NCBI GenBank assembly: GCA_963795485.1
Contig: CAWCIL010000006.1
Coordinates: 496,001-560,000, forward strand
Direction of reading: 5' to 3'
Source: AP-15 sp963795485
GTDB lineage: Bacteria; Pseudomonadota; Alphaproteobacteria; ATCC43930; CGMCC-115725
DNA: 64,000 nucleotides
Shown here: piece by piece, positions 35,535 through 44,331 of the stretch
Layout: each line of letters begins with the position of its first letter
Numbering within the stretch: the stretch's first letter is position 1
Notes under the pieces: model-generated
The model's input: the letters and a program-made list of their open reading frames with translations, nothing else
Told to the model about the DNA's origin: nothing
The model's database searches: none
Position numbers and translations under genes: made by a program

Positions 35535-36080
35535 GTGAACCTCGCAAGAGCCGCGAACCGCGCCGCATTGGCCGCCCTGCTGCCGCTCGGCCTCTTCGCT
35601 GCGCAGCCCGCCGCCGCCCAGTTCGTCACCTTTGGCTCGCCCGGCGACCCGCCGCGAGTGGCATTGGGCGGGGGCGTCTTCGACGTGCTGCCCGACTCCA
35701 AAAAACCAAATGCGACCAGAGCGTTTATGGTCGGGAGCGAGTACCGATTTGGCGACGTATTGTGGATTTTTTCGCCGTTCGTCGGTGTTTTTGGGACCGC
35801 CCAGGGTGCCTTTTACGGGTATTTTGGGTTTGGCTTCGACATTAATTTCCCGTATAGTTTGGTCCTGACCCCGAGTGCCGCGGCGGGCTATTTCGAGCCC
35901 GGTGGCGGCCTCGATCTCGGCTATTGGTGGGAGTTCCGCACCGGCGCCGAGCTCGACTATCGCTTTGCCGATCAGCGGCGCGTCGGGGTCGGCTTTTATC
36001 ACATCTCGAACGCCGGGCTCGGCAAGGAAAACCCCGGCCAGGAGATGGCCACCGTCGTCTTCACTTTGCCGATGCGATGA
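35535..36080 (+). CDS. pagL: PagL-like lipid A 3-O-deacylase (acyloxyacyl hydrolase family)
   Basis: A 181-residue outer-membrane protein. A signal peptide (AALAALLPLGLFAAQPAAAQ) is followed by an 8-strand-type barrel with alternating hydrophobic strands (FMVGSEYRFGDVLWIFSPF, YFGFGFDINFPYSLVL). Near residue 154, GVGFYHISNAGLGKENPG gives the H-x-S-N catalytic motif of PagL/LpxR-like deacylases; a Glu follows in GKENPG. It would remove the 3-linked acyl chain of lipid A and change envelope properties. GTG 35535 is preceded by caggagag, a good ribosome binding site. Monocistronic in appearance. Confidence 0.87.
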   Translation: MNLARAANRAALAALLPLGLFAAQPAAAQFVTFGSPGDPPRVALGGGVFDVLPDSKKPNATRAFMVGSEYRFGDVLWIFSPFVGVFGTAQGAFYGYFGFGFDINFPYSLVLTPSAAAGYFEPGGGLDLGYWWEFRTGAELDYRFADQRRVGVGFYHISNAGLGKENPGQEMATVVFTLPMR

Positions 36081-36194
36081 TCCCCAGCGCGATCTCCCGC
36101 GGTCGGCGTTTTCGCCTTCGGCACATGGCTGCCAGAACCTAGTGCAGCGGTCCCTCCGCGACCCCGATCGCGCAGAGCCGGCGACGAGCGCGGC

Positions 36195-36512
36195 TCAGGG
36201 CAGGGGCGGGCGGCGGTCGCGTTCGGGGGCGATCTCGTCGATCGCCCGGGCGAGGGCGATGTCGCGCTCGCTGACGCCGTTGACGTCGTGCGTCGCCAGC
36301 ACGATTTCCACTCGGTTGTAGACATTGAACAGTTCGGGGTGGTGATCCATCTTTTCGGCCAATAAGGCGATTCGCGAGATGAAGCCCCAGGCCTCCGAGA
36401 AATTGCCGAAATGATAGCTCTTGCGGATCGCATCGCGGTCGGCCACCTCGACCCAGCCATGGAGTTCGTGGAGTGCGGCATGCCGCGCCGCTCCGACCAG
36501 CTTTTCGACCAT
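36195..36512 (-). CDS. phhB: 4a-hydroxytetrahydrobiopterin dehydratase (PCD/DCoH)
   Basis: A 105-residue pterin-4a-carbinolamine dehydratase. The active-site region is AEKMDHHPELFNVYNRVEI, with the double-His-Pro-Glu motif, preceded by FGNFSEAWGFISRIALLAEK. LATHDVNGVSERDIALARAI completes the fold. It recycles the pterin cofactor for aromatic amino-acid hydroxylases; in bacteria without such a hydroxylase it may have another role. No phhA is in the window. Convergent with the PagL gene. Confidence 0.93.
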   Translation of the reverse strand: MVEKLVGAARHAALHELHGWVEVADRDAIRKSYHFGNFSEAWGFISRIALLAEKMDHHPELFNVYNRVEIVLATHDVNGVSERDIALARAIDEIAPERDRRPPLP

Positions 36513-36586
36513 GTCGCTCTCCCATCCTTGTGGCTATTGAGGGAAGTGCGCGATGGGGCGGCCGAAATCAAGCGCCGGGTGAGCGC

Positions 36587-36982
36587 ATGAGCGGGCGTGC
36601 CGCGCCGTCCCTCGCCGATATCGAGGAGCTGGCAAACCGCGCGCTGGCCACGATCCCGCGCCGCCTGCGGCGCCATCTCGGCGCGGTGGTGATCCGGGTC
36701 GAGGATTTCCCGGACGACGAGACCGAACGGGCGATGGGGCTCGACAGCCCGTTCGACATTCTCGGCCTCTATCGCGGCGTCGCCCTGCCGCACAAGAGCG
36801 TCAGCGACCCGCATCCGCATCTGGACATGATCTTTCTCTATCGCCGACCGATCCTCGAATATTGGTGCGAGACGGGCGAAGACCTCGGCCATCTGGTGCG
36901 CCACGTGCTGGTCCACGAGATCGGCCATCATTTCGGCTTCAGCGACGCCGACATGGCGCGGATCGAGGCGTCCTCGGACTGA
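36587..36982 (+). CDS. Small zincin-type metallopeptidase family protein
   Basis: A 131-residue protein with HVLVHEIGHHFGFSDADM, the HExxHxxGxxD zinc motif of small zincins (the DUF1025/minimal gluzincin-like group). LGLYRGVALPHKSVSDPHPH and DMIFLYRRPILEYWCE are the other conserved blocks. Proteins of this family are widespread in alphaproteobacteria and have unclear substrates. ATG 36587 is the first good start. The 3' end overlaps the convergent uracil-DNA glycosylase gene by 44 bp. Confidence 0.88.
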   Translation: MSGRAAPSLADIEELANRALATIPRRLRRHLGAVVIRVEDFPDDETERAMGLDSPFDILGLYRGVALPHKSVSDPHPHLDMIFLYRRPILEYWCETGEDLGHLVRHVLVHEIGHHFGFSDADMARIEASSD

Positions 36983-37511
36983 GCGCCGCCTGCGTCCGCG
37001 CCCGCAGCACCGGCAGCGCCTCGTCCTCGAACCACGGGTTGGCGCGCAGCCACAGCGCCGAGCGCCAGCTCGGATGCGGCAGCACGAAAATTGCCGGCAG
37101 AAACTCGCGCCAGCGCGCGATCGCCGCGGTCATCGAGCCTGCCCGGGTGGCCGGCAGGTCATGGCGGATCGCGTAGCCGCCGACCAGCAAGGTCAGCTCG
37201 ATCGCCGGGAAGAGGGCGCGCAGCCGCACCTGCCATAGCGGCGCGCATTCCGGCCGCGGCGGCAGGTCGCCGCCCTTGGCCGGTCCCGGATAGCAGAAGC
37301 CGATCGGCAGGATCGCCACCCGGCTCTCGTCATAAAAGGCGTCGCGCTCGAGCCCGAGCCAGCGGCGGAGCCGATCGCCGCTGTTGTCGTCGAACGACAG
37401 CCCGGTCGCGTGCACCCGCGCTCCCGGCGCCTGGCTGACGACCAGGAGCCGCGCCGAAGGCCGGCCGCGCAGGACCGGACGCGGCCCCAGCGGCAGATGC
37501 GCGGCACACAC
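36939..37511 (-). CDS. Uracil-DNA glycosylase family protein, N-terminus uncertain
   Basis: A UDG-fold protein of ~190 residues. LLVVSQAPGARVHATGLSFD is motif 1 (GxAPG-like), ILPIGFCYPGPAKGGDLPP is the second block and VLPHPSWRSALWLRANPWF is the His-Pro-Ser motif 2. It resembles the UDG superfamily proteins with a CxxC-containing N-terminus. The homologous frame continues upstream of GTG 37511 as SEDFDRLLAGIRGCRVC to about 37560, with no ATG, GTG or TTG in that frame, so the true start is lost or lies across an indel. Enzymes of this group excise deaminated bases or are inactive relatives. Confidence 0.8.
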   Translation of the reverse strand: MCAAHLPLGPRPVLRGRPSARLLVVSQAPGARVHATGLSFDDNSGDRLRRWLGLERDAFYDESRVAILPIGFCYPGPAKGGDLPPRPECAPLWQVRLRALFPAIELTLLVGGYAIRHDLPATRAGSMTAAIARWREFLPAIFVLPHPSWRSALWLRANPWFEDEALPVLRARTQAALSPRTPRSAPCRRR

Positions 37512-38215
37512 CCGGCAGCCGCGGATCCCGGCGAGCAGGCGGTCGAAATCCTCGCTCAGGATGTCCGGCCCGCAGGATTGCCCGGCCGGCCCTCGGCGAC
37601 GCGTCCCGCCACTCCTGTTCCGCCTGTTTTCTGCAGAAGATTTTCAGGCGGCCCAACCTGATTCGACGGCAAATCGACATCTCCTCTGCCGCGCGCTCCC
37701 CGGTCCCGAAGGACCAATCTCGATCGCAACATACGACGCGATTGCGGCAATTTCAGGCGCGCCCGGTCGAATGGTTGGAGCGGATTTTCCGGGAATATCG
37801 TCGGTTCCCAGAAACGACGGAGTCAACCTCGACACCCGACTGAGCGATGACGCGAAAATGCAGACTTGTGACCGTGCGACTGCGCCGCGCCGCGTGGCGC
37901 TCGAAGGTGTCCCGCATCACAGACGATGTGCAATCGTTGCTGTTCATGCAGAAGTCAAGAGTTCTTGCATGGGAGAATCTGGGCAAATATTGTCGGCTGA
38001 GCGGGATCTCTCCATAGAGAGGCCTCATCTATAAGTCATAGAAGAGCCCGCGTGACGTTTTCCACTTTTCATTTTATTAGAAACCTGAAGTATCGGTACG
38101 ACCTCGCTCGCCGGGTAGCGCAGGTTCGCTAATCCGCCGAGCCGTCGAATGCGCCACCCCCTATAATATTTGGTAACGCCCAGTTATTACCTCAGCGCAT
38201 TTTCGCCTTGCCTTG
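37512..38215. other. Long intergenic region, no confident gene
   Basis: About 700 bp. The first ~50 bp are the likely 5' part of the UDG gene. 37560-38030 holds open frames on both strands with unnatural composition. 38040-38200 is markedly A+T-rich (cacttttcattttattagaa) and could contain a promoter or the edge of an inserted segment. No repeat or RNA gene is recognised. Confidence 0.5.
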
Positions 38216-39556
38216 CTATTCGCGGTCGAGGGCGGTGCCGTGGGCGAGAGCGGCGTAGAACTCGAACGAGTCCTTGGGGCGGCGTTCCTGGGTCTCGTAA
38301 TCGACGTGGACCAGGCCGAAGCGCCGGCTGTAGCCGAGGGTCCATTCGAAATTGTCTAGCAATGACCAGACGAAATAGCCTTTGACCGGCACCCCGGCGG
38401 CGATCGCGTCCTGCACCGCGCCGAGATAGCCGCGCAGGTAGCTGATGCGCCGCTCGTCGCGGATATGCCCGTCGGGGTCGACCCGGTCGGGAAAGGCGGC
38501 GCCGTTTTCGAGGATGTAGACCGGCAAATCGCCGCTGTAGCGTTCCTTGGCCTCGATCAGCACCGCGCGGAACGCGTCGGGGGCGATCTCCCAGCCCATC
38601 TCGGTGACCGGCGCGCCGGGCTCGGGCGGCAAGGTCCCAACCTCGAACGGATGGTCCGGGTCGCGCCGCGCCCGCGAGCGGGTGTAATGATTGAAGGCGA
38701 AGTAATCGAGCTTCTGCTGGATGATTTCGAGATCGCCGGACTGCACCAGCGGTTCGACCATCTCGGCGGCGAGCGGTTCGGGATAATGCCCGAGCATCTG
38801 CGGGTCGGGGAATGAGCGGTTCCACAGCGCATCGACGATCTGGGTGGCGATTTCGTCCTCCTCGCGCTCGCTCGCCGGCTCGTAGGGGTGAAAATTATAG
38901 ATGTTGCCGAGCAAGAGATCGGCGCGTTCGGAGCGCATCGCCTCGATGCCGCGGCCATGCGCCAGGTTCATGACGTGGATCGCATTGAGCGCGCTCGCGC
39001 GGCCGCGGATGCCCGGGGCATGCTCGCCGTCGCCATAGCCCTTGACGCAGGCGCAGTTGGGCTCGTTGAAAGTCGCCCAGTGCTTGACCCGGTCGCCGAG
39101 CCGCCGCACCGTCAGTTGCGCATAGTCGGCGAACCAATGCGCGGTGTCGCGGTTCTGCCAGCCGCCGCGATCCTCGAGCGCCTGCGGCAGATCCCAGTGG
39201 TAGAGACAGACCCACGGCTCGACTCCGGCTTCCATGATCCCGTCGATCAAGCGGTCGTAGAATTCGAGCCCCTTCTCATTGGCCGCGCCGCGGCCCTCGG
39301 GTAGGATGCGCGGCCACGAGGTCGACAGCCGGTAGGCGCCGATCCCCAGTTCGCGCATCAGCGCCACATCCTGCGGCCAGCGATGGTAATGGTCGCAGGC
39401 GACGTCGCTGGTGTCGCCGCCGACAATCCGGCCCGGCTGATGGCTGAAACTGTCCCAGATCGAAGGCCCGCGGCCGTCCTCCCTGACGGCGCCCTCGATC
39501 TGGTAGGCCGCGGTCGAGGCGCCCCACAAAAAGCCGTCGGGAAAATTTGCCGCCAT
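38216..39556 (-). CDS. GH1 beta-glucosidase
   Basis: A 446-residue family 1 glycoside hydrolase. FPDGFLWGASTAAYQIEGA is the N-terminal signature. HWATFNEPNCACVKGYGDGE has the acid/base Glu and LPVYILENGAAFPDRVDPDG the nucleophile Glu in ENG. FVWSLLDNFEWTLGYSRRFG is the aglycone-site block. It cleaves terminal beta-glucosides (or related beta-glycosides). No signal peptide, so cytoplasmic. ATG 39556 places the conserved start two residues in. It lies 65 bp downstream of a secreted glycosidase on the same strand, suggesting joint sugar use. Confidence 0.95.
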   Translation of the reverse strand: MAANFPDGFLWGASTAAYQIEGAVREDGRGPSIWDSFSHQPGRIVGGDTSDVACDHYHRWPQDVALMRELGIGAYRLSTSWPRILPEGRGAANEKGLEFYDRLIDGIMEAGVEPWVCLYHWDLPQALEDRGGWQNRDTAHWFADYAQLTVRRLGDRVKHWATFNEPNCACVKGYGDGEHAPGIRGRASALNAIHVMNLAHGRGIEAMRSERADLLLGNIYNFHPYEPASEREEDEIATQIVDALWNRSFPDPQMLGHYPEPLAAEMVEPLVQSGDLEIIQQKLDYFAFNHYTRSRARRDPDHPFEVGTLPPEPGAPVTEMGWEIAPDAFRAVLIEAKERYSGDLPVYILENGAAFPDRVDPDGHIRDERRISYLRGYLGAVQDAIAAGVPVKGYFVWSLLDNFEWTLGYSRRFGLVHVDYETQERRPKDSFEFYAALAHGTALDRE

Positions 39557-39621
39557 TACCGTTTCACCGCTGTTGATGCGTGCCGGCGGATCATGACCGC
39601 CCCTCCTGGGTAATCGAGCAT

Positions 39622-41614
39622 TCAGCCGGGCGCCCGTGCCAGCCCCGGCCAGAGGTCGATCGTCTGCGGTCCGTTGCCGAGGCGCATCGCGCGCCATTTG
39701 CCGGGATCGCGCATCGCCGCGGCCGGCGGCCGGCCGGACAACGACATCCAGCGGTCGCGGTCCCACGAGGTGACCGCGATTTCGACGCGCAGCCGCGTTC
39801 GCGCTTCCGGCGGCGGAATGCCCAGCGCCGACCACGGGATGCGCGCTTCGGCGGTGATGCGCGGCTGGTCGGCGCCAAAATACACGGCTTTGCCGCCGGC
39901 GACCGGGGTGCAGCCTTGTGTGATGGCGCGCGGCGCCGCTCCGGAGCACAGCTCGGCCGCCATCTCCGGATAGTCGTGGATCTTGGTTCGCGGCGGAATG
40001 AAGAACAAGGTGAAACGCCGCGGCCCGGCGCCGAGATCGACGCCCAATTCGACCCGGTAGGCTTCGCCGAGCGGAAAGGGACCGTGATAGGCCAACAAAT
40101 CGAGGTCGAAATAGTCCTGGCCGATGGTCGCCAGCTGCAGCCCCTGCTCGCTCCAGCTGAGATAGGCCTCACCGAATTCGACCGCCCCTGGCGAGGCGGT
40201 CAGCGGCGGCAACAGGCTCGCCGGTTTCGGCCAATCCGCCAGCGAGCGGGCGGAGAGCGCGACGCGGGCGTGCGGCACGGTAAATACCGGCGCCCGGCCA
40301 GCCTCCGGCTCGGTTGCTTCCTCGTGGATCTCGAACGCGCGCCGATTTGCGACCGCCAGCGCCTCGGTCAGCCGCCGATATGGCCGGTCGTTGATGTCGA
40401 CCAATCCGAAATCGTAATCCTCGCCGTCCTCGCGCCCGCCCTTGGGATGATCGTAATATTGAAACCAGTGAGCTCCGACGACTTCCGGGATCGTGGCGAA
40501 GTTCTCGGTCGCCGCCGCGGCACCAGCGGCCCGTTCGGCCTGAGTGTCAACGGTCATCAGATGGCCGTTGTTGAGGTTGCCGGTGCGGTTGTTGTTGGCC
40601 GCGAAGAACCATTCGGAGATCAGCACCGGCTTGCCGCCTGACAATTTCCGCAGCCCGTCGAAATAATAGGGCGCCACCCAACCGTCGCTGCTGTCGACGT
40701 TATAGTTGGTGGCGATCGCGTCGACATAGGCGGCCATCGCCCGCATTGCCGCCGGGTCGTAATAGATCGGCAGCCGGTCGCCGAAATAGAGGGCATTGGG
40801 GTCTGCCGCCCGGATCGCCTTGGCGGCGAGCGCGTAATAGCGCCGGGCGACGATCCCGGTCCATTCGCGCACCGCGTGAATCCCGGCACCACCAGGGCGC
40901 ATCCGCGTCATCCCGGTCGCGGCGAGCAGCCCGTGCCCAGGAATTGACCCCGGCAGGCGGCAGAAAATCGGCGGTGAAACGCGCCCAATCGCCGGCGTAA
41001 TGCTGGCGCAAGGCCTCGACCCAGCGCTGTTTCGTCGCCGAGCCCGCCGGCTTCGTCGAATAAAACACAAACAGCGCCCCGGCCCACCAGCCGACCTCGT
41101 TATCCGAGAAGTAGCCGATGCGATACGGGCTGTCGCGATAGGGGGCGACCAGCTTTCGCGCGAGCGCCATCATCCGCGTCTCGGTGCTGGCGGCAAACGG
41201 GTCGAACCAGTGAAAGCGCGCCTGGCGCCCCAGTTCGAGATCGATGATCGCCGGCAGGCGCAGCACCTGCGGCGGCAGGGACCAGCCGCCGGCGCTGTTG
41301 AACCCCCATTTCGCCAGCCGCTGACGGGCGGCATCGACCCATTGCGCCCGGGTCGGGTCGAACGCGGTCCAGCTGTACCAGACCTTGCCGTCCTTGCGGC
41401 GGTAGGGATAGCCGCCGTCGAGGGCGTTGACGCCGAGGCTGAAAAAGGGCTGGCCGCAGGGTGTCACCAGCCACGAGATGCCATGCTCGGTCATCAGCGA
41501 CCAGCGCGTCGAGGGCGCTTTCGCAAGATCGGTGCAGGCCGCGGTGCGCGCCGCCGGCACCGCCGCAACCACAGCGGCGAACGCAAGCGCTCTCGCACGA
41601 CCACGAAACCGCAT
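39622..41614 (-). CDS. Secreted clan GH-A glycoside hydrolase (agarase/beta-galactosidase-like), one frameshift
   Basis: A ~660-residue protein. A signal peptide (ALAFAAVVAAVPAARTAA) leads into a TIM-barrel hydrolase. ISWLVTPCGQPFFSLGVNAL begins the catalytic domain, and YRIGYFSDNEVGWWAGALF has the putative acid/base Glu. PVLISEWFFAANNNRTGNLN has the putative nucleophile Glu. After FTADFLPPAGVNSW (~40945) the frame shifts to LLAATGMTRMRPGGAG and REWTGIVARRYYALAAKAIR. The C-terminal ~170 residues form a beta-sandwich (AEARIPWSALGIPPPEARTR). SDNE and the layout recall GH50 agarases or GH42, but I cannot fix the family. Likely periplasmic or extracellular. Confidence 0.8.
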
Positions 41615-41663
41615 GGCCCCCCCTTCGCGGCCGCCGCCGAAGCCGCCGGCGTGGTAAATGGCG

Positions 41664-43097
41664 CTACGCGCTGGTGCCGCCGACCGTCAACCCGTCCATG
41701 CGCAAGGTCGGCTGGCCGACGCCGACCGGCACGCTCTGCCCGTCCTTGCCGCAGGTGCCGATCCCGTGGTCGAGGCCGAGGTCGTCGCCGATCATCGTGA
41801 CTTTGGTCAGCGCATCGGGGCCGTTGCCGATCAGGGTGGCGCCCCTGACCGCCGGACCGACCTTGCCGTTCTCGATCAGATAGGCCTCGGAGGCGGAAAA
41901 GACGAACTTGCCCGAGGTGATGTCGACTTGGCCGCCGCCGAAATTGACCGCGTAGAGGCCGCGCGGGACAGAGGCGATGATCTCCCGCGGGTCCCGGTCG
42001 CCCGCCAGCATGTAGGTGTTGGTCATCCGCGGCATCGGGGCGTGGGCAAAGCTCTCGCGCCGGCCGTTGCCGGTCGGTGCCGCGCCGAGCAGGCGGGCGT
42101 TCATCCGGTCCTGCATATACCCCTTCAGGATGCCGTCCTCGATCAGCGTGGTGCAGTTGGTCGGCGTCCCCTCGTCGTCGACCGTCAAGGAGCCGCGCCG
42201 ATCGGGGAGAGTTCCGTCATCGACCACCGTGACCCCCTTGCTGGCGACGCGCTGGCCGATCATGCCGGAAAAGGCCGAGGTCTTCTTGCGGTTGAAATCG
42301 CCTTCGAGCCCGTGCCCGATCGCCTCGTGCAGCATGACGCCGGGCCAGCCGGGCCCGAGCACCACGGTCATCTCGCCGGCCGGCGCCGGCACCGCGCCGA
42401 GATTGACCAACGCCTGGCGCAGCGCCTCGTCGACCTGCTCCTTCCAGTGGACCGGATCGAGATAGCGCTCGTAGGCGAGCCGGCCGCCCGCACCCGAAGA
42501 GCCTGTTTCCATGCGGTCGCCCTCGCCGACGACGACGGCGACGCCGATCCGAACCAGCGGGCGGATGTCGGCGACGCGGCTGCCGTCGGCGCGGATGATC
42601 TGCACCGCCTGCCACACCCCGCTCAACGACGCCATGACCTGGCGGACCCGCGGGTCGCGGCTGCGCGCATAGGCGTCGATCTCGGCCAAGAGCCGCGTCT
42701 TGGCCCCGAGATCGACGAGGCCGAGCGGGTTCACATCGGTATAGAGGCTGCGGTTGGTGCCCGCAGGCGGTCCCGCCATCGTTCCGGAATGGCCGCTCGC
42801 CACCGCCCGCACCGTCGCCGCGGCGCGGCGGATCGCCGCCTCGGAAAGATCGGAGGCATGGGCGTAGCCGGCCGCCTCGCCGGCCACCGCGCGCAGCCCG
42901 AACCCCTGCGTCGTGTCGAAGCCGGCACTCTTGATACGGCCGTCGTCGAGCGCCAAGCTCTCGGACTGGCTGTATTCGAGATAGAGCTCGCCATCGTCCA
43001 TTCCGGCCAGCGCCTCGGCGACGATCGCCTCGACCCGCCCTGGGTCCATGCCGGTGCGCTCGAAGAACAGTTCGTCCGCGACAGCCAGATCGGCCAT
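41664..43097 (-). CDS. tldD: Metalloprotease TldD
   Basis: A 477-residue TldD. With TldE/PmbA it forms a zinc protease that degrades unfolded peptides and matures some modified peptides. VMLHEAIGHGLEGDFNRKKT carries the HExxxH zinc site, VDDEGTPTNCTTLIEDGILK is the family block and FVFSASEAYLIENGKVGPAV and IGTCGKDGQSVPVGVGQP are the C-terminal signatures. ATG 43097 follows aaaggagcagcaa, a good ribosome binding site; the longer frame upstream is not needed. Divergent from coxB. TldE is not in the window. Confidence 0.95.
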   Translation of the reverse strand: MADLAVADELFFERTGMDPGRVEAIVAEALAGMDDGELYLEYSQSESLALDDGRIKSAGFDTTQGFGLRAVAGEAAGYAHASDLSEAAIRRAAATVRAVASGHSGTMAGPPAGTNRSLYTDVNPLGLVDLGAKTRLLAEIDAYARSRDPRVRQVMASLSGVWQAVQIIRADGSRVADIRPLVRIGVAVVVGEGDRMETGSSGAGGRLAYERYLDPVHWKEQVDEALRQALVNLGAVPAPAGEMTVVLGPGWPGVMLHEAIGHGLEGDFNRKKTSAFSGMIGQRVASKGVTVVDDGTLPDRRGSLTVDDEGTPTNCTTLIEDGILKGYMQDRMNARLLGAAPTGNGRRESFAHAPMPRMTNTYMLAGDRDPREIIASVPRGLYAVNFGGGQVDITSGKFVFSASEAYLIENGKVGPAVRGATLIGNGPDALTKVTMIGDDLGLDHGIGTCGKDGQSVPVGVGQPTLRMDGLTVGGTSA

Positions 43098-43411
43098 TTG
43101 CTGCTCCTTTGGTGCTGCCCCCAATATGGTCGCCGCCACCCGCGAGCGGAAGGCGCATCGGTTCGGGCATCATGCCCTCGTCTTAGGAGTGCGGGGCGCG
43201 GGGATCGCGTGCGGCGGCTTGCCGCAACGGGTTGGGCCGGTTGTGGGGCGCGCCGGCGATGGTGTAGGCTCGGTGCGTGGCCGGGGGAATCCAGGCGCCG
43301 CTGCCGCGGTCGGGCGGCATTGAGCCCGATGGCGGCATCGAGGTCGGCGCGCGCGCCGAAGCCGCAGGGCGCTCGACCGCCAGGCTGGAGCGGATCAGGG
43401 GCGAAGCACTT
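43098..43411. other. Divergent tldD/coxB promoter region
   Basis: About 310 bp without a credible gene; open frames crossing it are the unstarted upstream extensions of tldD and coxB. Both promoters should be here, but I see no strong -35/-10 match. Confidence 0.5.
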
Positions 43412-44314
43412 ATGCCGGGGTTGAAGAGGATGGGGACAACAGGACGGGCAGCGCGAGCGCTGACCGGGCTGGCCTCCGCGGTCGTCGCCACGGGGACGCT
43501 CGCCGGCATCGCTTGGGCGGCCGAACCGCGTCCGTGGCAGCTCGGCTTTCAGCCTGCGGCCACCCCGGTCGAGGCGCGGCTGGAAGCATTCAACAACGAG
43601 TTGACGGTCATCATCGGTCTGATCACCGTCTTCGTCTTGGGGCTGCTGCTTTATACGATCGTGCGCTTCGACCACCGGCGACACCCGGTGCCGACGCAAA
43701 CCTCGCACAATCTCGTCATCGAAATCCTGTGGACCGTGGTCCCCGTGCTGATCCTGGTGATCATCGCGATTCCATCGTTCAAGCTGATGTATTACATGGC
43801 CCAGGTGCCGAACCCGGCCATGACGGTCAAGGTGACCGGGCATCAATGGTACTGGTCCTATGCCTATCCCGACCAGGGTGGCCTCGCCTTCGACAGCAAT
43901 ATCGTCCAAGAGGCCAATTTGAAGCCGGGTCAACCGCGGCTGCTGACGGTCGACAACCCGCTGGTCGTGCCGGTCGACACCAACATCCGGGTGCAGATCA
44001 CCTCGACCGACGTGATGCATGACTGGTTCGTGCCGTCGTTCGGCGTGCAGGAATATGCGATCATCGGCCGGGTCAACGAGAGCTGGTTCAACGTCGAGCA
44101 CCCGGGCACCTATCGCGGCCAATGCGATCAGCTCTGCGGCATCAACCACGCGTTCATGCCGATCGAAGTCAAGGCGGTGTCCAAAGACGAGTTCCAGCGC
44201 TGGCTGGTCACCGCGAAGAAGCAATTCGCGCGCAACGAAAGTGGCGGCGGCAAGGTGCGGCTCGCCGCAGCGGGGTCGCCGGCCGCGGTCCGCTCGGCCA
44301 TCGCCGGAAACTGA
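43412..44314 (+). CDS. coxB: Cytochrome c oxidase subunit II
   Basis: A ~300-residue subunit with the CuA centre that takes electrons from cytochrome c. A signal sequence (ALTGLASAVVATGTLAGIAW) is followed by two membrane helices (LTVIIGLITVFVLGLLLYTI and VIEILWTVVPVLILVIIAIP). The periplasmic cupredoxin domain has VTGHQWYWSYAYPD, STDVMHDWFVPSFG (CuA His) and GQCDQLCGINHAFMPIE (C-x3-C, His, Met ligands). No CxxCH haem motif is present, so it is the aa3-type CuA subunit. ATG 43412 is used; ATG 43430 would also keep the signal. First gene of the cox operon. Confidence 0.96.
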   Translation: MPGLKRMGTTGRAARALTGLASAVVATGTLAGIAWAAEPRPWQLGFQPAATPVEARLEAFNNELTVIIGLITVFVLGLLLYTIVRFDHRRHPVPTQTSHNLVIEILWTVVPVLILVIIAIPSFKLMYYMAQVPNPAMTVKVTGHQWYWSYAYPDQGGLAFDSNIVQEANLKPGQPRLLTVDNPLVVPVDTNIRVQITSTDVMHDWFVPSFGVQEYAIIGRVNESWFNVEHPGTYRGQCDQLCGINHAFMPIEVKAVSKDEFQRWLVTAKKQFARNESGGGKVRLAAAGSPAAVRSAIAGN

Positions 44315-44331
44315 ACTCAAAGGGGTCGAGA

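Noticed and set aside
37384..38034. 216-codon plus-strand frame before the GH1 gene
   Set aside because: Partly antisense to the UDG gene, no ribosome binding site, and no conserved pattern.
41658..43424. 588-codon plus-strand open frame opposite tldD
   Set aside because: It is antisense to TldD, whose zinc motif and family blocks are unambiguous.
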